In this document: positions 10,783 through 20,271 of the stretch, piece after piece | Layout: each line of letters opens with the position of its first letter | Numbering within the stretch: position 1 is the first letter of the stretch | From: Phialocephala subalpina | Taxonomy: Eukaryota; Ascomycota; Leotiomycetes; Helotiales; Mollisiaceae | DNA: 64,000 nt | NCBI GenBank assembly: GCA_900073065.1 | Contig: FJOG01000045.1 | Coordinates: forward strand, 81,116-145,115 | Reading direction: 5' to 3' | The notes under the pieces: generated by a model | Database searches by the model: none | What the model was told of the DNA's origin: nothing | What the model saw: only the letters and a program-made list of their open reading frames with translations | Translations under genes and position numbers: made by a program

Positions 10783-11417
10783 TTGGAATTTCTAGAGTGG
10801 CCAGGGACCAAGGCCTAGAGGTCTCTCGTAATAATGTACCGTATTGTCTATTGAAGTTTCGGGGCAGGTGGTAAGGCTGAGATGCGGGATGTGGGAGGGT
10901 ATGAGTCAGGCTGGTTTTTGATTTAGCCGATTCAGAATTGATTACTGATAACCAGTGACTGATTAGCTAATTATGGCTAGTCAAGGGCGGGCCCCGCTAA
11001 ACTCCTAATAGCTAAGAGCTTTATAAATACGAGAAGGGCCCGAGTATTACTTTAAACTTTGAATAATTATTATAAAAAAGTATATATATATAATAAAATC
11101 TCTTTTTTTAATTCTTATTTTTACTTTATAAAAAAAACTTTAATNAAGTAGAAAATAAATACTTTTATCCTTTTATAATTTTATATTAATCAAGTAAACT
11201 CGTTTAAGCGGGAAATCTTTAGGGATAATCTTAAGTTTAGGATAATTGCGGTATAATACAATAATCAAATCGCTGGATTCGGCGGCCATCGCCTCCTATT
11301 CATGCGGTTGGGTATAATACTTAGTATTTGTTACGCCTTTAGAGAGGCGGAGAAAGAGTCTTGGCGGACCCGAGGATCTGCCGGGGGTGGTGACTTGCTG
11401 GTTCCGTTCCTCTAGTT
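10783..11417. other. intergenic AT-rich block with gap base and repeat fragment C
   Basis: From about 11030 to 11270 the sequence is strongly AT-rich and holds a single ambiguous base (N at 11145), consistent with RIP-degraded or poorly assembled repeat DNA. At 11358-11401 a third, partial copy of the dispersed repeat begins (GGACCCGAGGATCTGCC...GACTTGCTGG). It runs to the broken 5' end of the next HET sequence. No gene is seen. Confidence 0.5.
11358..11417 (+). repeat. dispersed repeat fragment C abutting HET pseudogene
   Basis: The first 45-60 bp match the start of copies A and B (CCCGAGGATCTGCCGGGGGT, then GACTTGCTGG). The match fades exactly where HET coding similarity begins (DILCINQDD at about 11418). 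The repeat thus sits at the truncation point of the HET sequence. Confidence 0.6.
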
Positions 11418-12992
11418 CGATATACTCTGTATCAACCAGGATGACCTCGAAGAAAAAAGCCACCAAGTCAGCCTCATGGGTAGCATCTACAAGGCATGCA
11501 TTAGGTGTCTCATTTGGCTAGGAGACTACACAAGTCCGCTAGGATCAACAAGGCAGACCATGGCTGTAGACGAGACGGATGGCTGTCCATGGCCAGAGCT
11601 GGCTGGTATCGAGCCGCGAATCTCACAGGACAAAGGGTTTTCTACTCCGAATTTCATCTATGAACTTGCTAACAATCAACATTTGTCGGAAATATCCCTC
11701 TACAAACTCCTTTTCAAGCATGACGATACGACCTTTGCGCGTCAACTTAGCTTTCTGCGGTCTTTTTTGAAATTACCTTGGTAGACTCGTGTCTAGACCG
11801 TGCAGGAGACCATTCTTCCGGCGAGAGCCGCTGTCATATACGGATCCTTCCTTGTGGACTGGGAGGTCTTCGAGGCTGCTTGCGACATGTATACTCACCA
11901 TAGTTTCACCTGCTGCACAGGCATATGGTCAGAGGTGAACGACTCCGCCATGACCCTTATATCAGCGCAGACAATGGAACGATTCAGGAACGCAATCAGT
12001 GTTGTGAGCGTAAGCAGAAAGAACTTCACGGCTGGTAGTGAGCCGCCTTTCTACGAGGTCTTGTGGAATTTTGGTGAACGGAAAGCGACCGAGCCTCGTG
12101 ATTTGATATATGGTCTGCTGGGGCTTGCTAGTAGTGTGGGCTCTGCTATAGCTGTTGATTACACTATACCGTCTGAGTTGGTATACAAGCGCGCTACGCT
12201 CTTGTCCATTGAACAGACAGGGAAACTGCATATTCTGTGAACTGGGAGGAATCTCAGATCCCGACCCCCATCCTGGTGCTATGACAGTGACCACTGCGTC
12301 GACAATCCATTATGGTATATGGAACGCCAGCTGATGAAGATTACCACCCCTCTTTTCAAAGCATCGTTGGAGTTTGCTGCCGTTCCGCATGAACATTCAA
12401 ACCAACTTACGCTGAACGGGATCTTCTCAAGCAAGATTGCAGTGGTGGGGGCGATGTCCTCTTTGCGTGGTACGATGAATCCTCCTTCGCTGTCAAACAT
12501 TGGCGAAAGCTAGCATCACAGTTCCTCTCGAACAACCCAGCCATGGCCTCCCGTTATCCGGACTGGGAATCAGCCTTCCATCGGACGATTATGAATGATA
12601 TATTCTTCAAAGAGAATGACACTTCCACCTTTCACCGAGCAGGTCCACAAGAGGTAGCACAGATCCAAAATGTGCTGCGCATTCTCTGCAACGGAGACAT
12701 GAATGAGATCTTCAAAACTTACAACATGAGAATGATGCACGACCATTTCTTATTCTCAATCATCGGCCGGGCTTTCTTTATCACGGAAGATGGATACATG
12801 GGGCTCGGTCTTCCTGAGGTTGGCGACGAGATCTGGGCTCTGTTCGGTGGCAACACACCTTTTGTGTTGAGACCCTCAAGCTCTGAACCCGGATGTCATC
12901 TTCTTGTGGGAGATTGCTATGTGCATGGCTTGATGGATGGTGAGGCGATGGTTGACGTTGAAGAGAAGACGAGGACTGTTACACTGTGCTAG
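11418..12992 (+). pseudogene. HET-domain pseudogene: 5'-truncated, nonsense and frameshift mutations
   Basis: Coding similarity starts abruptly inside the HET core (CINQDDLEEKSHQVSLMGSI), so the N-terminal SHxWG part is missing. The conserved block PWWTRVWTVQE reads PW-stop-TRV-stop-TVQE. The TAG codons at 11782 and 11794 replace two Trp codons. A TGA follows at 12238 before TGRNLRSRPPSW. One base is lost in the G run at 12447-12451. After it the other frame continues LFAWYDESSFAVKHW and ends with a classic HET C-terminus (RAFFITEDGYMGLG, VGDEIWALFGG, LVGDCYVHGLMDG). TGG to TAG changes fit RIP. The sequence cannot give a full HET protein, although small frames remain open. Confidence 0.88.
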
Positions 12993-13818
12993 CAGCGTTT
13001 TCAACACTTCGGTCTCGACAGGGAGAATTGAAGAGGTTGAATGAGATTGGGCCGGAAATTTTCAGACGCCGGCAATTTGCGTCGACCACGACCATGATTA
13101 TGAAATTCTTACTTAGAAATCAATAGAATCAAATCAATCTCAGCATTCTACTGCCTCCATTCATCTCTCAACTCACTTCACGAAAAGCAAAACTTGGGGA
13201 TGAAGGGATGTTTCATTGCTTCCCGCTTACGGAGGTAAACAATATGTCTAGATCTGTGGGCATTGACATCGTGCTTCCTCTCTCTACCAATCAGAGTTCT
13301 GTTTTCCGTCCACCATATCCGTCGTTACAGTCGTCAAGTCGTTCTTTATCTCCTTCCGTTTCTCTTCGCATCCCTCTTCAAGCCTTCCCAATTGCCACGC
13401 TCTTCCCGTCGGAGGGTTCGAAGTGGACTCAATTGCGTGGATTGACGCCGATCTAAGAACTGCGGAGCGGAGCAGTCTTCATCGTGCCGACTGCAATTCC
13501 CCGATCTATGCCGAGGTCGTGTCGGCCTGCTCAAATATCGAAGTCTCATGCCTTCGACTCGGCAGCGCAGTCCTTCTCCACCCTCAACCCCAGGTCATTC
13601 GTTTCATTTCCCAAGCCTGGATGATCCTTCAGAACCCATCACTTGTAAACGCCTGCTTCGCCGCTCTTCATGTACCTCTCCACATTATTCGCGATCGTCC
13701 CTCTATGTCTCAAGAACACAACCACTCCATAGATAGCACCGATGATCAGGATCAAACTATTCATCATTAGCTTTCATCCTCTTTGCCTCCATCCCTATAT
13801 CAACGAAAGGAAGACTCA
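12993..13818. other. intergenic, nothing recognised
   Basis: About 830 bp between the HET pseudogene and the 3' end of the small membrane-protein gene. Several short open frames overlap on both strands (up to 115 codons). None has a recognisable motif, consistent splice structure or domain. Confidence 0.35.
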
Positions 13819-14394
13819 CTAAACAGCGCCAGCAAACCCAACCACAACATAAATAATATAATTATTCCACTGTCCCTTCTCCCAATTGCTACTTATCGCC
13901 ACAATATCCAACGCGAACACAGCAGTCCAGGTCACCACTTTGATGAAAGAGGAGGAGAGGTAGAGGAACGGTGATAGGTCCCGATAGACGTAGAGGACTA
14001 TTTCGACGCAGGTCAACATGAGGCCGATGGAGGCGAAGACGAGGTTTGCTATATCCCAGCTATTCTATCATTAGCTTTCATCCATCAAGTATCCATCCTC
14101 CTTTCATCAAGCAATCATTCATCCTCCCAAAAATTTGAAATTTTGAAAATCCGAGGGTCGTGACTCGTGATGTGGGGGTGGTTGGAGAGGGCCGGAAGGC
14201 CCGACATACTTCTGCGTCCCAGCAACAATCGTGACATTCTTCCCATCTATCTTTACCGTTTGCGTCGGTGTATTATCCGTGATGCAGACCAGTAAGGCCA
14301 TGATTATGAGATCGACTGAGAGGAGGATGAGTTGGAATGACCAGATGGGCATTATGGCGGATTTTCGCCATGGGGAGTGGAGGTCGTAGGGCAT
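13819..14394 (-). CDS. small four-helix membrane protein (tetraspan, MARVEL-like topology)
   Basis: Two exons: 14394-14210 and 14059-13819, with a 150 nt intron (14060-14209, donor GTATGT). The joined frame is 426 nt, 141 aa. Four hydrophobic segments are visible: FQLILLSVDLIIMALLVCI (about 19-37), IANLVFASIGLMLTC (about 64-86), the FIKVVTWTAVFALDIVAI region, and YIIYVVVGFAGA at the C-terminus. The first loop after helix 1 is extracellular-like (DNTPTQTVKIDGKNVTIV). I do not recognise a named family. The topology resembles small fungal MARVEL/SUR7-type proteins, but no signature residues prove this. Phase agreement across the intron and the four helices support a real gene. Confidence 0.65.
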
Positions 14395-15250
14395 CTTGGC
14401 GCTTTTTCTCGGATCGAATTATTAAGGATATACTGGTCGAAGAAAATAAAAGAAAGTCTTCGATGTTGAAGACAGGAAGAAGGACGGCTGAGAGAGAGGT
14501 GAAGAGGTCGAGAAGAAGCAGAACAATCAGGAACAGAAGCAAGAACGAAGTCCGGAACAGAGGGACATCACGAACATATACTCAGCACTAAAAACAGCAA
14601 CCTCGAACGGCGCAGCTGCGTAGGTATGACGACCTCTGGCCAAGACCCGGATGTACGTGAAGCTACAATCGCCGACTGGTGCTTTCTCGCACAGCACTCG
14701 CTGCGGATGACGGCGGAGCATTTTTTCATGTCAGCAAACATCGGATGGTTGAGGGATTTGCGAAGCGAAGTCGAACACGGTTAGGAGTACGCGCTGACAA
14801 GCGCTGGTGGTGTGGTGCTGACGAATGAAAAGGCGTTCGGCGGCTGTTATTGAGCGAGAGCGAGACGAGAGGTTGGTGTCACGGAAGGCCGGATGAATAT
14901 CTCGACATGGGACGAGACGAGGCTGATGAGATGGCTGGGCCACACGTGACGGCGAGGCCAGGCCATACTGGTGACCGGAAGCGCGGATGACGTTGTTGTT
15001 CGACTGTGAAACGAGAGGTGTGGAAATTGAGAGGATGAGGGGGTTATCAAGAAATTGATGAATATCTTTTGGCTAAGCTCCGCTTCCTCTATTTTACACG
15101 AGCCAATAATCACCACAACGCTTGCTCCACCGCAACAAATCTTTGGTATCTCATCTCAGACTAAGGTCGATTGTTCCTGGACGGGCCGGACCTTCTCTCA
15201 CCATCATAGAGCCAATTGCATCTCTCCTCTCAGTCACTCAAACCCCCAAC
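14395..15250. other. intergenic, nothing recognised
   Basis: About 850 bp upstream of the tetraspan gene and downstream of the ChAPs gene. It holds the presumed promoter of the former. Only overlapping short frames without motifs are present. Confidence 0.35.
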
Positions 15251-17624
15251 TCATCCTTCCGTACCACTGCTTCTAAATGCGGCGCAAAGTGCAGCGTAGT
15301 GGTGTGTCAAGTCCAGAACATTCTGGGGTAAGCTGGTCGCCTGGATGATGCTTCTGACCTTCACTGCTCCCTCGTCCTCAATCAATGTCCGGATGGTGTA
15401 GAGTAATTCTGGACTGAACTCTGAATACCATCTGTACTGCCATGTGACCAATCTAATCACAGCTCCGACCGTCTCTCTCGTCACTTTTTCCTTCTCGAAT
15501 TCCGACAGAATGCCTGTCAATGCCTTTGGGGAAAATCGAATCGACAGACACGCTCGGTACGCCTCGACGGCCTCTGCTTGGTGATGTAATCGCTCAGCGA
15601 GGGACCCCAAAATCTCCCATTCTTCTGCTGATTTCTTGTACTGCATTTGTTGGGCTCGGTATTGCGCCATCTCTGTACGCCATATGGTATAGATGCGAAG
15701 GTCCTCATACAGAACCATGAAAAGGCTATCCAGCCATCGCTCGCAAAGACGCTTGTTGTTGAAGCGCGATAGCTGTTCTTCAGTGACTTCCGCCTGCAAT
15801 GGGTTAGTAGGAGACAATGAATCAGCATACAGGAAGAGACTCACATCTTCGTTACCACTCTTCACCTCTTCGGGGGTCACTGTATGTGAGGGCTTCTCGA
15901 CTTCCTTGTCCACAACGGACCCTCTCACACCATTCTCGGCCACCAATGTTGGGGCCGTCGAGGTAGCAGTGGAATCTCCATTCGTGCTCTGCTCGTCGTC
16001 GGTGTGGTCGTCACCGTTGACTGGAGGACCTGGACTTCCTCTCAGTACATCGGTGCTTGCATTGCGCTTGGTTGGTTCACCTTGGGGTGGCTGCTTCTCG
16101 CTGCGATACTCTTCCTCCATTACAAACACATTACTCCTGATCTTCAACAACTGATCCCAACCAATCTTTGCCGTCATCTCTGTCAATATGCTGTACGCAT
16201 GCTTGAAGGTTCCTTTGTACTGGGCAGCTCGTAAACTCAGCAGACTTGGGTGTACTTGCTCCGAATATTTCGACTCTGGTTCGCTGTCGATTTCATCCAG
16301 CCGAGTCTCTGGGAGAGTGGGCAGGTATACTTCCTTCGGTTCTGGCATGATGGGAGCATCTTTGTCTTGATATGTGAACATTGGACACGAGTTCAAAGTC
16401 GTCAGAGCATTCTCCCAGTCCTCCATCGCGACATAGACCTCCGCTAACCTCGCCCAAGTACCGAACTCGCTTGGTGCTGCTACTGTGCCTCGGTCAGCAC
16501 ACCCTAAAGCCATACGCAATCGGTCTTGTTTCAATTCGACTGAATTTGGATTCAGAGCCTTCTTCATCAAGAAGTCTGCTTGTGTGTCCAGCATAACGTA
16601 GTCCATCGGCGATTGCTTGACGGAATCGTGGAGAACTCTGACTGCTTGTACTTCCTCGTTGCCCATGAACATGACCTTCGCCAACAGAGAAGAGACCTCG
16701 ACGTTACGAGTCCGAAGCTTCTCGAAAAGATTGATACCAGAAGCGAATCGTCCTGTGGTGTGGAAGTATTTGAGGAGACCGGATGTGAGGTGGTTGGAGA
16801 CATTGTTTGGTACTTGAACGACGGAATCGGACCCGAGTTGCCAACCTATACCAATTAGTGCCATGCTTCCGCCAATGTCTGGGCGGTCCTACCTCTAAAG
16901 AATAGATGCTCTGCTACCTGTAGGAATCGATGCTCGGTCTCGGTGTTGGTGACTGGGTTGAATCTTCTCACTCCCATAATTTTCCTGATTGTATCCCCAC
17001 TTCCATCATCGGCGTATGAGTATGCTCGCAGAACGCTGCAGAGGTAAGTTTCCAACCACAATTCATCGGAGGCTGCTCGTTTCTCTCCTCTTTCGTCTAT
17101 GCAATAGCTGTCGACACTCCCTGGAATCGTAACATGGACACGCATATCGAGCCGTGAGAATGCATTGTAGCAGCTACCAAATGTCAGCGGACTTTCCAAT
17201 TCATACCCTATTGCATATCGTACCAGTAAACACCCTCGACTATCTTCGTGGTAGATGCGTGGTTTTCCTTGTATGTGAGGGTGTTGATATAGGCTGCAAG
17301 ACTTGCTGAGGACGACGCATCGACTCCGGTGACATGATGGTAGACCCCAATCTATTCGTAATCAGCATCATATGCTATATTTCCTCTTTCCCGGTTGCCA
17401 ACGTACTTGCTTGCCAGGATTCCTTGGAGCTTGTTTGATCAACTGCACGAGGTCTGGTGGACCTAATTCTCGCAGGGCGGCAAGGACTTCTGTTCGTGAA
17501 TCAATGGACTCATGGAGCACCTCTTCCGTGATCCTGGATATAGGGTAAGCTTTTAGCTCAAAGAGGGGTGTGTTGGAGGAGGTGTTGGGAGTTGCTCATA
17601 CTCAGGGACAGCTGGCGCAACCAT
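15251..17624 (-). CDS. BUD7: ChAPs family protein (Chs5-Arf1-binding; exomer subunit, Bch1/Bud7/Chs6 type)
   Basis: ChAPs bind Chs5 and Arf1 at the trans-Golgi to form exomer, which exports selected cargo such as chitin synthase to the plasma membrane. Diagnostic blocks are ELGPPDLVQLIK, YHHVTGVDASSSASLAAYIN, CYNAFSRLDMRVHV, EHLFFRGWQLGSDSV, MDYVMLDTQADFL and the C-terminal DLTHHYAALCAAFRSSGTEG. Introns: 17352-17406, 17174-17223, 16846-16892 and 15794-15844 (51 nt, in frame, GTGAGT with CTAAC). The N-terminus is uncertain. ATG at 17624 begins MVAPAVPE. It connects either through a 68 nt intron (17534-17601) to ITEEVLHESIDS, or directly if one C is missing from the run near 17566, which would add LFELKAYPISR. 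The central part carries a Ser/Thr/Glu-rich insert (about 290-370). Confidence 0.9.
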
Positions 17625-18405
17625 CTTGGCCTTCTAGTCGCAGACAGTGTCTTGAGACACTGCTAGAGGCTTTATCAAATTCGAGAAGACGGAAAGCTGC
17701 AGCGCAGATGGTGAATCTGCTGCAGGTTGACTCGTACCGGTGGAAGGGTGGTCGTGCTGGGTATCACAGTGATCTAAGGACTCGAAGACAACTTCTTGGA
17801 ATTGTGCTGCTGGGAAGCACTTCGTGGCTGTTCACGCACGGACCTTACGTCTTCAGCCTCGCCAGTCACGTGCCAACCCCCGAATTGTTATTCTAATCAG
17901 GGTTTATTCTTACGTTATGTGCTTTGATATGGATGTCCCGATTCAATCGTGTTGTTTGTCCTCATTTAGATATGTTACAAGGGTTATTCTCAAGTTGGGT
18001 CTCGTCCCTCAAAACAGGGAAGCTTGTCGCCATGTTTAGGACTCTGTCCGAGTGAGGCCTTAAGCAAGCCAACCCTTACCCTGGAGAGCTGCATTAAATA
18101 AATTGGCATACGTCGCAAGGGAGGTCCGGTAATCAATGGCTGAACGAACCAAAGATCTGGGACTTTGTCCCTTCTAAAAGTCATAGTTGTTCAACAACTG
18201 GTCAGGCACCCCGGACAGACTTCTGAACATGGCGAGTACCCGCGATGCACATATAAAAGTGAGGAAGAAACAACAAGGTGCAAACTTCTCTTCGAAAGAC
18301 CGACTCGACTAGCGTAGATTACCTATTGAGCCCGATATACTCTCTTACAATCCCATTCCACACACTTCCCATCTTGCATCTCTAGATCTAGCCTCAAGTG
18401 GAAGC
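17625..18405. other. intergenic, nothing recognised
   Basis: Upstream flank of the ChAPs gene and 3' flank of the blade-repeat gene. No coding region with recognisable residues and no structured RNA was seen. Confidence 0.35.
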
Positions 18406-19260
18406 TTACTTCTTTTTCTTCAAGATCCCCCCTTTCCCCTTCTTTGGTCCTCCCTCCTTCTTGGCCCCTCCTTCCTTCTTAGCTCCTCCAACAACAAGCT
18501 TAGGCAGATTTCCGATATACTTATCCCGTACGAGCTCAGCCTTAGCAGTCAAATGTGGAGGAGCCCGCCAATACGCCGTGCCATCCGAGAGCAAGAAGAA
18601 GTAGACCCCACCATCAAACGCAGACAAGGATACAGTCTCCAAGTCATGATTGTCAGCAGCCATCTAGAAGAAGATTCTTGAATCGTTAACACATACCGCA
18701 ATCTTGAGTTTACCTCCCCCAGACTTAACACGTGGATTCAACCATTCCGCAGCTCCTTCATAACCCTTGATGCTGATGAGAGAACCTCCTCGATCGCTCC
18801 TGTATACATAGCTGCCGTCGAGTCCGAGAGTGACGTTCTGCGTGTAGCGTTTGTCTGTGTCCTCTGTGAGTCGGTTAACGAGGTTCTTGGAAAGGTTGGC
18901 CCATGAGAATCCACGACTTTTCTCCCAAGCCCAGTAAGAACCACCTAGGCCGAGGGAGGCTGCGAGACCTTTGGCGGTCCAAGATCTCGTCTTGAAGTCA
19001 TCGAGCCACTTCTTGAGATTAGGGTAGTGGACATCGATTCCTTCCCATCTCCAGCGACTCGTGCCGTTTGGCAGATCATAGGATATGAACCAGCTGCCGC
19101 CCTCTCCAAAAGCGAAGCTTTGGACTATTCCGTTCTCATCCTTGACTTTTTGCTTGAGTGCTAGAATGGAAGAACCTTCGCTCGCTACTGTCTGCCAATG
19201 GTTTTTGTAGGTTATCACGCTGCTTTTCCCGGGACCGAATGCAATGAATGTTGGTGGCAT
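18406..19260 (-). CDS. uncharacterised protein with five blade-like repeats and a Lys/Gly-rich tail
   Basis: The start MPPTFIAFGPG at 19260 was chosen because the first repeat begins there. About every 45-50 residues a similar motif recurs: FIAFGPGKSSVITY, FAFGEGGSWFISYD, ASLGLGGSYWAWEK, VTLGLDGSYVYRSD and SLSAFDGGVYFFLLSDG. This suggests five blades or strands of a propeller-like or lectin-like fold (inference). The last repeat lies beyond an in-frame TAG (18664). An intron with donor GTATGT at 18696 removes it, ending either at 18664 (33 nt, unusually short) or at 18637 (60 nt, CTGAC branch but GAG acceptor). Both keep the frame, giving 273 or 264 aa. The tail (GGAKKEGGAKKEGGPKKGKG) is strongly basic. 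I cannot name the family. Confidence 0.65.
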
Positions 19261-20271
19261 GATGAAGCTTTGAGATGTGACGCTTTGTGTATATCGTTGA
19301 GGATGATATGCACGAAGAGAGGGAAGAAGGAAAGAAGGCATAGATACGCTATGAACACCATACTTATAGTTGAATACTGAGAGGGACATCAAACATTCAA
19401 AAGGATTGCGAATATTGCGTTGGGGGTTGATTCATCGAGCAAATTGAGGAGGTCATACTTTGCACTCTTCTCATGCTCTCAGGAATCTAAATATGCTGGC
19501 ATCCAAAGATCTTGACTCTGACCCAAGCCTGATCGGTAAACTCGCAAACCATCGTAATATTCCCAGCATAGAATATCTTCTGTAGTCTGAACAGTGAGTA
19601 TATCTGAGAGGATATAATCTCTGTTGGCATGATGAGAATGTTGCACGGTCGCGTCCACATGATTCAACAGATATGTTTCGCCATCTTAATTAATTGAGTC
19701 ACTTGACTGGGGTGTTCTGATCGAAGGCGGGATATATGCAGCAAACATTAACAGTTCGAGGTAGTTAAATTCGTTTTAAAGGAAAGTTGAGGTTTCGAAT
19801 CTCAAATGTCTGAGATGAGTTTGAGACTCGGAAGAAGTTGAAATATCCTAGCGTGGGGCGGTGAGTGACGGCAGAATGTTCAATTCACTTTCGGATTTCA
19901 CCAAACTATGCCTCACTTTGCCAACGTATCGATGTTGCCTCTATGGCGGTTCAGTCGTTTCTGTTCTTAGAGCTCGTCGAGATCATTCCGCCGACCTCCG
20001 AAGGCACCACATAGTCACCGCCCTTCGCTAGTATCTGCTGGAAAGCTCCATCTGGGACTACGAAGCTCACATCCGACGAGAGTAATCAGTTTGCGCGTCG
20101 TGTAGGCCATCGAACGGTGTCGAAACTTGAGTACGCGACACTCCCTTAATTTATTTCATCTCAGGCGCGATTCTCTGGAAGATACGCGTCGTGGCTTTAC
20201 TTCTGCCAGCCATAATAGTTCTGCGACACGCACAACCCTGACGCTATTTGATTCTCTACATATCGCCCATC
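19261..20271. other. bidirectional intergenic region (promoters of blade-repeat gene and hir3)
   Basis: About 1 kb between divergently transcribed genes, so both promoters lie here. A short open frame on the plus strand (20127-20360) overlaps the hir3 leader and intron and is not convincing as a gene. Confidence 0.4.

Noticed and set aside
17534..17601. ChAPs N-terminal break taken as proof of a pseudogene
   Set aside because: A 68 nt intron with acceptable signals can explain it, and the remainder of the gene is intact; left as a model uncertainty.
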